The notes under the pieces were generated by a model. The model had not been told where the DNA came from. It ran no database searches and saw only the letters and a list, made by a program, of their open reading frames with translations. Both the position numbers and the translations under genes were made by a program. Of a stretch of 35,686 nt of DNA, positions 23,707 through 31,097 are shown piece by piece. Position 1 is the first letter of the stretch; each line of letters begins with the position of its first letter. Source of the DNA: Liquorilactobacillus uvarum DSM 19971 (GTDB lineage Bacteria > Bacillota > Bacilli > Lactobacillales > Lactobacillaceae); assembly GCF_001434935.1 (NCBI RefSeq), contig NZ_AZEG01000020.1, forward strand, positions 1-35,686, written 5' to 3'.

Positions 23707-25008
23707 TTGAGTAACAATTTTGATACCAAAAAAATTCATAGTGGGTATCAACCCCAAAAACATAACTATTCTGCTACAGTTCCTATATATCAGAATGTTG
23801 CTTTTGACTTACATGACACTGAGCGGGCGGACAAAATAGCGCGAGGTGAGGAACCTGATGCTTTTATGTATTCTCGTGTCAACAATCCAACTGTTGATGT
23901 TTTCGAAAAAAGAATTGCTGAACTCGATGGTGGTGTAGGTGCAGTCGCTGTTAGTTCTGGAATGGCAGCAATTACTTATGCTATCTTGAATACAGCGGAA
24001 GGCGGTGGAAGAATAATTGCTCCGCTTGACATTTACGGAGCGGCTTTAGATGAGTTTAGAACACTATTGCCAAAGTTTGGTATTAACTTTGATTTTGTTG
24101 ATGATATCAATGATTTTGAGAATATTGAAAGACTGATTAAACCCGATACCAAGGCTATCTATGCTGAAAGTGTTTCAAATCCCATCACCAATGTGGCTGA
24201 TGTCACTAAGATAGCTGAACTCGCACATTCACATAATATTCCACTTATTATTGATAACACTTTTCCAACACCTTATTTATTTAATCCGATAAAACACGGA
24301 GCGGATATAGTGGTCTATTCCTCGACAAAGGGAATAAGCGGACATGGTAATGTTGTCTCAGGTTTAATTGTTGATGGGGGACAGTTTGATTGGAAAAAAG
24401 GAAAATTTCCGCAATTTTACGAAAATGAGATTACTTTAAAGAAAAAAGGAAGAAAGGATTTTAGTTTTGCTGCCGTTTATGGCAAAGAAGCTTACCTTCA
24501 ACATCTAAGGACTAAATATTTAAGACTGATGGGTGGGGTTTTAAGTCCATTTTCAGCATATTTGGATTTGTTAGGACTAGAAACTATTTCTGAGAGAATC
24601 GGTAAAGAAGTAGCAACAAGTTTAAAGATTGCTCACTTCCTTGAAGAAAATGAGCATGTAGAACGAGTATTTAATTCTGGATTATTAAATACACCACAGG
24701 AAGAATTGGTAAAAAAATATTTTACTAAAGGTATCGGCACAATTTTTTCATTTAAGCTTAAGGGAAATATGAAAAATGTTACGGAGTTATTAAACAATGT
24801 AAAAGTTTTCACTTATTTGCCTAACGTAGGTGATAATCGGTCACTGATCGTTAATCCAAGCAGAGTAACACATCGGGAGATTCCGGAAAATGAACGCCAA
24901 AAACAGGAAATTTTGGATAATCTTATTCGACTTTCAATTGGACTTGAAGACTCATCTGATCTGATCGCAGATCTGGAACAAGCAATAAATAAAGCCTTTG
25001 AGGAGTGA
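23707..25008 (+). CDS. O-acetylhomoserine/O-acetylserine sulfhydrylase-type PLP enzyme
   Basis: Cys/Met-metabolism PLP enzyme of 433 aa, the longer form typical of O-acetylhomoserine sulfhydrylase (MetY/Cgs-like). Lys208 in SSTKGISGHG binds PLP and Asp183 in IIDNTFPTPY its ring. The N-terminal FDTKKIHSGYQP and YSRVNNPTVDVFEKRIAELD motifs and the long insert at about 225-265 match that subgroup. It would make homocysteine from an activated homoserine and sulfide, or methionine directly from methanethiol, so it could capture sulfur freed by the rest of the operon. It starts at TTG 23707 with GGAGG 8 nt upstream. Confidence 0.88.
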   Translation: MSNNFDTKKIHSGYQPQKHNYSATVPIYQNVAFDLHDTERADKIARGEEPDAFMYSRVNNPTVDVFEKRIAELDGGVGAVAVSSGMAAITYAILNTAEGGGRIIAPLDIYGAALDEFRTLLPKFGINFDFVDDINDFENIERLIKPDTKAIYAESVSNPITNVADVTKIAELAHSHNIPLIIDNTFPTPYLFNPIKHGADIVVYSSTKGISGHGNVVSGLIVDGGQFDWKKGKFPQFYENEITLKKKGRKDFSFAAVYGKEAYLQHLRTKYLRLMGGVLSPFSAYLDLLGLETISERIGKEVATSLKIAHFLEENEHVERVFNSGLLNTPQEELVKKYFTKGIGTIFSFKLKGNMKNVTELLNNVKVFTYLPNVGDNRSLIVNPSRVTHREIPENERQKQEILDNLIRLSIGLEDSSDLIADLEQAINKAFEE

Positions 25009-25012
25009 AAAA

Positions 25013-26167
25013 ATGCTTAAGGAAGAATACACAAAAAATATAAATGAAATCGTTGATTTGCGTCATTATTTTCATCAATATCCAGAATTGTCGAATAATG
25101 AATTCAACACAACTAAGAAAATTAAGCAGGTTTTAAATGGATGGGGAGTGACAATTCTCAATACAAACCTTAACACTGGTCTGTTGGCGGAAATAAAAGG
25201 AGAAAAACCAGGAACGATCATTGCTTTGCGTGCAGATATTGATGCTTTGCCTGTTCAGGAAGAAACAAATTTGATTTTCAAGTCGGCTAACGAGGGTGTG
25301 ATGCATGCTTGTGGGCATGATCTGCATATGGCAAGTTTACTAGGTGCAATTCGTTTTTTTAAAGATCATCGAGATTTGATAAGGGGAACATTGAGATTTC
25401 TTTTTCAACCAGCTGAAGAAGCTGGCGGAGGGGCTGATCAAGTTCTCGCCAAAGATGTATTACATGGTGTTCAGGCTTTGATCGGGTTCCATAATAATCC
25501 TAACTTGCCCGTTGGAACGATTGCTTTACAACCAGGACCGATGATGGCAGGGTGCTATAAATTTGAAATAAAAATCAAAGGCCAGGGTTCGCATGGGGCT
25601 AAGCCAGAAAAAAGTAGAGATCCAATTACTGCCATGGCAACAATTATTTCTAGTTTGCAAACAATTGTAAGTCGAAATATTAATCCGCAAGATGCAGTAG
25701 TGGTAAGCGTTACTCATGTTAATGCAGGAAAAGTATGGAATGTTATTCCAGATGAGGCCTATGTCCAAGGAACTGTACGCTTATTTGACCATGAAAATGC
25801 AGTTTTAGTTAGGGAAAAATTATTTGAATTGGTAAATGGGATTGCTCAGGCTTATGGGCAAAAGGCAGAACTTGATTGGAGTGAACGGGCATTACCTATT
25901 AACAATGATTTGATGCTTACGCACGCGGTAATTGATGACTTGTCTTTTAAGGTAAGACAACCTCTTTTATCCATGGCAGGTGAAGATTTTGCTACTTATC
26001 AAAAAGAAATTCCGGGTGTTTTTGCTTTTGTCGGTTCAAATGGAGCAGCTGATGCAGCGGATTGGCATAAACCAGATTTTATAGGTTTAGATGAAACTAT
26101 TCCAACTGGCATTGAATATTTTGTTGAGGCTACACAAGGATTAATGAAATATTTAAACAATAAGTGA
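25013..26167 (+). CDS. M20 family amidohydrolase / N-acyl-amino acid deacylase
   Basis: Zinc (or Mn) hydrolase of 384 aa; ATG 25013 is chosen with GAGGAG 7 nt upstream, not the TTG at 24998. Metal ligands: Cys100 and His102 in HACGHD, Glu135/136 in PAEEAGGG, His160 in GFHNNP, plus a late His. ALRADIDALPVQE is also diagnostic. The M20D group includes hippurate hydrolase, IAA-amino acid hydrolases and bacterial N-acetyl-S-alkylcysteine deacetylases (SndA/YxeP). In this operon it likely frees a sulfur amino acid from an N-acyl derivative, and the GNAT gene downstream could supply the reverse step. The exact acyl substrate is unknown. Confidence 0.87.
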   Translation: MLKEEYTKNINEIVDLRHYFHQYPELSNNEFNTTKKIKQVLNGWGVTILNTNLNTGLLAEIKGEKPGTIIALRADIDALPVQEETNLIFKSANEGVMHACGHDLHMASLLGAIRFFKDHRDLIRGTLRFLFQPAEEAGGGADQVLAKDVLHGVQALIGFHNNPNLPVGTIALQPGPMMAGCYKFEIKIKGQGSHGAKPEKSRDPITAMATIISSLQTIVSRNINPQDAVVVSVTHVNAGKVWNVIPDEAYVQGTVRLFDHENAVLVREKLFELVNGIAQAYGQKAELDWSERALPINNDLMLTHAVIDDLSFKVRQPLLSMAGEDFATYQKEIPGVFAFVGSNGAADAADWHKPDFIGLDETIPTGIEYFVEATQGLMKYLNNK

Positions 26168-26208
26168 AATAGCAGCGAATGTTAGTTTTAATTAGTGGGT
26201 CTAACAAT

Positions 26209-26225
26209 GAAAGTGGGCAACTTTC
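26209..26225 (+). other. Small hairpin between the M20 and dehydrogenase genes
   Basis: GAAAGT (26209-26214) pairs with ACTTTC (26220-26225) over a 5-nt loop, in a 105-bp gap. No T-run follows, so it is probably not a full terminator; it may tune expression or protect mRNA. Confidence 0.3.
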
Positions 26226-26272
26226 CAGTGTCAAAAATTTAAAAGCCTTGTCAAGTAAGGGAGGACAGAGTT

Positions 26273-27283
26273 TTGGTAAAGATTATTGCATATCATGTTC
26301 GTCAAGATGAACAGCCATTTGTCGAGGAATGGAGCCGGAAAAATCATGTAGAAGTAAAAAGTGTTCCATTTGAACTTCATTCAGAGACTGTTCACTACAC
26401 ACAGGGATACGATGGAATTATTTACAAACAACGAAGCCGTCTAGATAGTGACGGAAGCATCTATAAAACCTTAAAAAATTATGGTATTCAACAATTGTCC
26501 TGTCGTTCAGCTGGTGTTGACACAATAGATTTTAAAGCGGCAGCGGCAAATGATATTATTGTAACTAATGTGCCTTCATATTCACCGCATGCTGTGGCTG
26601 AGCTGGTTTTGATGCAAGCATTGCAGCTTATTAGGCATTACCCTGAATTTAAAGCTCGTTTAGATAAGAATAACTATGTTGTTGACGGTTTGCGATCCAG
26701 AGAAATATCGGAATATGTAGTCGGTATTATTGGTGTTGGTCGAATCGGCAGTACTGTAGCTCATATTTTTCATGCACTTGGTGCTACGGTTCTTGGCAAC
26801 GACTTAATCGAAAAGCCAGAGCTTGAACAAGCTGGTGTTTTGAAATATGTCTCAAAAGAGGAAATATATCAAAGAGCCGATATAGTAACATCCCATGTTT
26901 ATCTAAGTCAGCAAAACGTTCATTTGCTCGGGCAAAAAGCTTTTGCACAAATGAAGCCGACTTCTTTTCTAATTAATGATTCTCGTGGGCCTGTAGTTGA
27001 TACTGCTGCTTTGGTGAATGCACTTGAAAAGAAGCAGATTGCTGGGGCAGCGATTGATGTAGTTGAAGATGAAACCAAAATTTTTAATTTAAAATTTAAT
27101 GGAGTAACGCCAGTGGAGAACTATAATCATCTCAAACGACTTTCCAATGTGATTTTAACACCGCATATTGGCTTTTATACAGATATAGCAGTTGAACGAA
27201 TGGTCAAACAGTCTCTAAATGATGCTTTAACAATTATTCAGGGTGGTCATAGTTCGCATGAAATAAACTTCAAGGGAGAATAA
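26273..27283 (+). CDS. D-2-hydroxyacid dehydrogenase (D-lactate/D-hydroxyisocaproate dehydrogenase family)
   Basis: NAD-dependent dehydrogenase of 336 aa, TTG start behind AAGGGAGG. Rossmann motif GIIGVGRIGS (151-160) with Asp177 at the end of beta-2 (NAD-preferring). The catalytic residues are Arg238 in NDSRGPVVD, Glu265 in VVEDE and His298 in TPHIGFYT. It is closest to D-LDH/D-HicDH/VanH-type enzymes. A housekeeping D-LDH is possible, but its place inside a methionine-controlled sulfur operon suggests a 2-oxo/2-hydroxy acid such as 4-methylthio-2-oxobutanoate or a sulfo-acid. A 105-bp gap precedes it. Confidence 0.87.
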   Translation: MVKIIAYHVRQDEQPFVEEWSRKNHVEVKSVPFELHSETVHYTQGYDGIIYKQRSRLDSDGSIYKTLKNYGIQQLSCRSAGVDTIDFKAAAANDIIVTNVPSYSPHAVAELVLMQALQLIRHYPEFKARLDKNNYVVDGLRSREISEYVVGIIGVGRIGSTVAHIFHALGATVLGNDLIEKPELEQAGVLKYVSKEEIYQRADIVTSHVYLSQQNVHLLGQKAFAQMKPTSFLINDSRGPVVDTAALVNALEKKQIAGAAIDVVEDETKIFNLKFNGVTPVENYNHLKRLSNVILTPHIGFYTDIAVERMVKQSLNDALTIIQGGHSSHEINFKGE

Positions 27284-27284
27284 G

Positions 27285-27704
27285 ATGGTAGAGTTCAGAC
27301 AAATGACGATCGCAGATTATGATCAGGCCTATGCATTGTGGGAAAAAACACCAGGGATGCATTTACAATCTTTGGATAATTCCCGTGCAGGAATTCAGCG
27401 CGTAATTGATCGAAATCCGGATTTATGCTTCGTAGCTGAAGAGAAAAATAGAATAGTTGCGACTGTTTTAGGAGCAACGGATGGTAGAAAGGGATATTTT
27501 TATCATGTTGCAGTTGCAACCGAATACCAAAAAAAACATATTGGTTCGCATTTGATCACACAAGTTTTAGCCGGTTTTAAGGTAAAAAAAATCACAAAAG
27601 TTGGTTTATTTACCGTGATCAATAATTCAGCGGGACAGGAATTTTGGCAACATTTAGGTTTTAAAGAGCGTCCTGACATTAAATACTTTGATCTTGATTT
27701 ATAA
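27285..27704 (+). CDS. GNAT-family N-acetyltransferase
   Basis: Acetyl-CoA-dependent acetyltransferase of 139 aa, starting 1 bp after the dehydrogenase stop with AAGGGAGA. The acetyl-CoA loop is VAVATEYQKKHIGSHLI (motif A, about 76-92), and a C-terminal NNSAGQEFWQHLGFKE motif B is present. The substrate is unknown. A GNAT plus an M20 deacylase in one operon recalls the S-alkylcysteine salvage operons of B. subtilis (ytmI/yxeL with sndA/yxeP), where acetylation precedes C-S bond cleavage and deacetylation follows. The flavin monooxygenase of those operons is absent here. Confidence 0.85.
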   Translation: MVEFRQMTIADYDQAYALWEKTPGMHLQSLDNSRAGIQRVIDRNPDLCFVAEEKNRIVATVLGATDGRKGYFYHVAVATEYQKKHIGSHLITQVLAGFKVKKITKVGLFTVINNSAGQEFWQHLGFKERPDIKYFDLDL

Positions 27705-27732
27705 TTTGTTGATATAGTAAGGAGATGGTATT

Positions 27733-28659
27733 ATGACCCAAAATAATGCGTGTGATTTTCGCTCTGGGGGAAATACAGTTATCACTAAGCAAACAGTAAC
27801 TATAGATAAACGTTTTTCAACACAGGAGCTGCCAATTGAAGCAAATCGTTATCGTCTTATTCTAGGAGGGTTTTGCCCATGGGCTACTCAAGTTGCAATA
27901 GAGATCGACTACTTAGGATTGGATCAGGTTATTTCTAAAGGAGTTATTTGGCCTTTGCGACGTGCCAATAATCATGCTGATTGGATGTTTGGTGCCAAAG
28001 ATACTGATCAAGATCCGGTTTTAAAAACAACGAAACTTTCACAAAACTATCAAAAGGCAATTCCTGATTTTGCTGGTCGACCGAGTGTGCCAGCTTTGAT
28101 CGATATTAAAACCGGGCAGGTTGTTAACAATGTTACAGATGTCCTTTTAGATGAGTTAGCACTTGTTTGGGACAAATTCAGCAATCAGAACCAAGAATTA
28201 TTTTATCCGCAGGAACAGCAAAAAAAATTTAAAACAGCTGCCAACGAGATACTGCACAAAATAAATGAAATTCCTGGCAAAATTCTGAATATTGGTTCAC
28301 AAAATGAATATGAGAAATTAGCTACAACATTTTTTAATCAATTAGATAAATTTGAAATAATATTGCAACACCAGTCTTACTTGTGGGGAGACAATCTAAC
28401 TCAACTTGATATAAGGTTATTTGCGAGTTTAGTCAGATTTGATTTGGTTTATTATTATCAAAATAAACTAAATTATCGGTGCTTAACTGATTATCCGGCA
28501 TTATGGGCCTATGCAAAACGTCTGTACCAGGTTCCAGCTTTTAAAAATAATACAGATTTTTATGACATCAAACAGCATTTCTATCGAGTCGATGACCACA
28601 TTATTGACTCAATTGAGCGGGTTATACCTTTATTAGATGAAAATAAATGGAACGACTAA
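27733..28659 (+). CDS. Xi-class glutathione transferase-like protein (glutathionyl-hydroquinone reductase family)
   Basis: Protein of 308 aa with the Xi-GST/ECM4 layout: an N-terminal thioredoxin-like domain with catalytic Cys48 in GGFCPWATQ, a WPLRR-type loop, a VPALIDIKTGQVVNN segment that normally contacts glutathione, and a helical C-terminal domain with a YYYQ stretch. These enzymes remove glutathione from S-glutathionyl hydroquinones or similar conjugates, giving free glutathione disulfide and reduced product. In a sulfur-salvage operon it could unload a thiol from a conjugate. Lactobacilli often lack glutathione synthesis, so the thiol partner may be imported glutathione or another thiol. 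AAGGAG precedes the ATG. It is the last gene before the T-box-like element. Confidence 0.82.
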   Translation: MTQNNACDFRSGGNTVITKQTVTIDKRFSTQELPIEANRYRLILGGFCPWATQVAIEIDYLGLDQVISKGVIWPLRRANNHADWMFGAKDTDQDPVLKTTKLSQNYQKAIPDFAGRPSVPALIDIKTGQVVNNVTDVLLDELALVWDKFSNQNQELFYPQEQQKKFKTAANEILHKINEIPGKILNIGSQNEYEKLATTFFNQLDKFEIILQHQSYLWGDNLTQLDIRLFASLVRFDLVYYYQNKLNYRCLTDYPALWAYAKRLYQVPAFKNNTDFYDIKQHFYRVDDHIIDSIERVIPLLDENKWND

Positions 28660-28701
28660 CAATATTAATTTGATGTCAACTCTCAAAAAAATTATTTTTA
28701 A

Positions 28702-28707
28702 TATAAT
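28702..28707 (+). promoter_or_regulatory. Perfect -10 box before the T-box-like leader
   Basis: TATAAT at 28702-28707 without a convincing -35 at the right distance. If used, transcription starts near 28714, which would leave no room for a full T-box Stem I. Confidence 0.4.
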
Positions 28708-28711
28708 TTCC

Positions 28712-28838
28712 GCAGTAAACAGGTACAGCAGTATAAAATATTAAAAATGTACAGAAAGCAGTTAAGACGACCTAGTTATTAAATAACGAGTGGCAACGTA
28801 ATGTATCGCCTCGTGGCAATCTGGCCAGGAGGCTTTTT
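28712..28838 (+). ncRNA. Degenerate T-box-like antiterminator/terminator without recognisable Stem I
   Basis: TAACGAGTGGCAACG (about 28786-28800) closely matches the T-box at 18400 (AACGAGTGGTAACG). It is followed by a terminator stem (28808-28817 with 28824-28833, one mismatch) and TTTTT. ACGAG can pair with CTCGT of the left terminator arm, as in a normal antiterminator. The sequence upstream holds only a GTACA/TGTAC pair and a GTTATTAAATAAC palindrome; I find no Stem I, AG bulge or specifier loop. The bulge is TGGC, fitting a tRNA with discriminator G rather than tRNA-Met. It may be a truncated relic or a divergent tRNA sensor. Confidence 0.6.
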
Positions 28839-28859
28839 GGAAAGGAGGCCGTTTTTGAT

Positions 28860-28964
28860 GTGCAGATTAAGGAAACAAAAAATCAGTCGCTGGCTGATAT
28901 TTTGGCACGGATCAGGCCAAGCAGTGACGGATATGTTCCAAGAACTTTAGTAAGGATAAATTAA
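28860..28964 (+). CDS. Possible 34-codon small ORF or gene remnant after the T-box-like element
   Basis: AAAGGAGG (28841-28848) is followed by an open frame from GTG 28860 that reads VQIKETKNQSLADILARIRP and on through PRTLVRIN to TAA. A second frame from ATG 28858 gives 30 residues to a stop at 28950 and is less protein-like. The ribosome site is strong for a region without an annotated gene. I do not recognise the product; it could be the remains of a former first gene of this operon. Confidence 0.35.
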   Translation: MQIKETKNQSLADILARIRPSSDGYVPRTLVRIN

Positions 28965-29006
28965 GTAATAAGTTTAAGAATTGTAACTTTAGAGAGGAGG
29001 TAAATG

Positions 29007-29666
29007 ATGGATACGAACATTATTCAAGCAGCAATACCAAAATTTATTGAAGGCTTCAAAGTGACGATCTGGTTATCATTGATTGGAATTATAGGGGCGC
29101 TAATTGTTGGTTTGATTTGCAGTTTGCTGCAGTATTTTAAAGTACCGATTGTCTCCAAAATTATTTCTGCATATATCGAGCTATCACGAAATACGCCTTT
29201 GTTAATTCAACTTTTTTTTCTTTATTATGCTTTCCCAGTGATTGGGCTGAAATTATCAGCAACTTTTTGCGGTTTTATTGGGTTGACTTTTCTAGGTGGT
29301 AGTTATATGTCAGAAGCCTTCAGCGGCGGATTTAATGGTGTGTCCAATACTCAGATTGATGCGGGAAAGGCCATTGGCATGAGTCGTCGTCAGTTAGCGC
29401 GTTATGTGGTTTTTCCGCAGGGGCTTTCTCTAAGTATGCCAGCGTTATCAGCTAATATAATTTTTTTAATTAAAGAAACATCAATTTTTTCAGTAATCGC
29501 TATTCCAGAATTAACCAATACAGCGTTGGATTTAATTGGAATTTATTATCGAAGTAATGAATATCTGTTAATGCTTGTGATTGCATATGCTATTATTTTA
29601 ATTCCGCTATCAATTGTCTTAACGATTCTTGAAAGGAGAGTCCGTTATGGATCATTTGGGAACTAG
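29007..29666 (+). CDS. Polar amino acid ABC transporter permease (first)
   Basis: Permease of the HisM/GlnP/ArtM family, 219 aa from the second of two adjacent ATGs (GAGAGGAGG ends 6 nt before 29007). About five membrane helices; ELSRNTPLLIQLFFLYYAFP and the EAA loop AGKAIGMSRRQLARYVVFPQG are typical. It forms the membrane channel with the next permease, as heterodimer. The gene order permease-permease-ATPase-binding protein suits cystine, glutamine, aspartate or arginine importers. Position after a methionine-controlled sulfur operon and behind a T-box-like leader makes cystine or another sulfur amino acid plausible but unproven. Confidence 0.87.
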   Translation: MDTNIIQAAIPKFIEGFKVTIWLSLIGIIGALIVGLICSLLQYFKVPIVSKIISAYIELSRNTPLLIQLFFLYYAFPVIGLKLSATFCGFIGLTFLGGSYMSEAFSGGFNGVSNTQIDAGKAIGMSRRQLARYVVFPQGLSLSMPALSANIIFLIKETSIFSVIAIPELTNTALDLIGIYYRSNEYLLMLVIAYAIILIPLSIVLTILERRVRYGSFGN

Positions 29667-30324
29667 TGTATTATTTGCGGGCAATAATTTTTCACGTTTG
29701 CTGGGGGGACTTTGGACAACTATTTGGATCGCACTTTTAGCATTATTGATAGGATTGATATTGGGAACTTTTTTAGGTATGATGCGCACATTTAAGAATC
29801 GTCCAGTTCGTTTGATTCTGCGTCTTTATTTAGAATTTTTTCGGATTGTGCCAACAGTGGTTCTTTTGTTTTTAGCGTATTATATTTTACCGCGTCAGCT
29901 GAATATTAATTTACCGGCTGAACAAGTCGCAGTTTTGACATTTGCTTTGTGGGTGGCTGCTGAGTTCAGCGATATTGTTCGCGGAGCTTTGATTTCTGTT
30001 CCAAAGCATCAGCGTGAATCTGGGTTAGCTATTGGCTTAACTCATTGGCAATTATTTCGTTATGTTTTACTACCGCAAGCATTGACCTTAGAATTACCAG
30101 CAACAATCAATTTAGCAACACGTGTTGTTAAAACAACTTCTTTGTTGATGCTGATCAGTGTGATGGATGTAATCAACATTGGGCAGCAAATTATTGAGGC
30201 TAACGGGCAGTCACATCCTAATGGAATATTTTGGGTGTATGGTTTAATTTTTTTCTTCTATTTCATAGTTGATTATCCATTGTCATTACTGGCAAAAAAG
30301 TTGAATGCTGCAAATCAGCATTAA
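29647..30324 (+). CDS. Polar amino acid ABC transporter permease (second)
   Basis: Second HisM/GlnP-type permease, 225 aa. ATG 29647 is chosen, with AAAGGAGAG 6 nt upstream; it overlaps the first permease by 20 bp, so translation is probably coupled. RLYLEFFRIVPTVVLLFLAYY matches the conserved N-terminal signature and GLAIGLTHWQLFRYVLLPQALTLELPA the EAA loop. It forms the heterodimeric channel with the first permease. Confidence 0.87.
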   Translation: MDHLGTSVLFAGNNFSRLLGGLWTTIWIALLALLIGLILGTFLGMMRTFKNRPVRLILRLYLEFFRIVPTVVLLFLAYYILPRQLNINLPAEQVAVLTFALWVAAEFSDIVRGALISVPKHQRESGLAIGLTHWQLFRYVLLPQALTLELPATINLATRVVKTTSLLMLISVMDVINIGQQIIEANGQSHPNGIFWVYGLIFFFYFIVDYPLSLLAKKLNAANQH

Positions 30325-30339
30325 TTGGAGGGGCATTTA

Positions 30340-31080
30340 ATGGCAAAAGAAATTTTGCGTGTTGAAAAGTTAAATAAATTTTATGCAAAACAGCAAATTC
30401 TATATGATGTTGATTTTTCAATCGCTCAGGGTGAGGTTTTAGCATTATTGGGGCCTTCAGGATCTGGTAAAAGCACTTTAATCCGTTGTTTAAATGGTTT
30501 GGAGGAATTTAGTACTGGCGATTTGTTTTTTGACGGTCAGAAAATGGTTCCAACTGAAAAAAATTGGCAACAAATTCGTCAAAAAATAGGAATGGTTTTT
30601 CAAAGTTATGATTTATTTTCTAATCTAACTGTTTTAGAAAATATTGTGCTCGGTCCGATTAAAGTTCAAAAAAAGAGTCGTTCACAAGCAGTCCAGATTG
30701 CAACTCGTTTGCTGAAAAGAGTTGGATTAGCAGATTATTTGCAAACCTATCCGCGCCAACTATCAGGCGGACAAAAACAACGAATTGCTATTGTGCGCGC
30801 ATTAGCTCTTCATCCAGAGGTAATGTTATTTGACGAAGTGACAGCTTCGTTGGATCCGGAAATGGTTCGCGGCGTTTTAGAGATCATCAAAGAGCTTTCA
30901 GAAAAAGATAATATGACAATGATAATTGTTACACATGAGATGAACTTTGCCGAGCAAATTGCCGATCGAGTGCTTTTTTTAGAAGATGGACACATATTAG
31001 AAAATACTCCAAGTAAACAGTTCTTTGTCAACTCACAAACCGAGCGAGCCAGGGAATTCTTGGAAAGTATGAAATTTTAA
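30340..31080 (+). CDS. Polar amino acid ABC transporter ATP-binding protein
   Basis: ATPase of 246 aa from ATG 30340, with GGAGGGG upstream. Walker A GPSGSGKST, Q-loop VFQSYDLFSNLTVLENI, signature LSGGQKQRIAIVRAL, Walker B MLFDEVTASLDPEMV and H-loop VTHEMNFAEQIADRV are all in place. It is the usual GlnQ/ArtP/TcyC form that drives the two preceding permeases. Note DEV instead of the common DEP in the Walker B region, a frequent variant in this family. Confidence 0.9.
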   Translation: MAKEILRVEKLNKFYAKQQILYDVDFSIAQGEVLALLGPSGSGKSTLIRCLNGLEEFSTGDLFFDGQKMVPTEKNWQQIRQKIGMVFQSYDLFSNLTVLENIVLGPIKVQKKSRSQAVQIATRLLKRVGLADYLQTYPRQLSGGQKQRIAIVRALALHPEVMLFDEVTASLDPEMVRGVLEIIKELSEKDNMTMIIVTHEMNFAEQIADRVLFLEDGHILENTPSKQFFVNSQTERAREFLESMKF

Positions 31081-31097
31081 ATAAAGGGGAGTAAGAA

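Noticed and set aside
28660-28840. S-box (SAM) riboswitch in front of the amino acid transporter
   Set aside because: No SAM-I core motifs are visible; the conserved sequence present is T-box-like.
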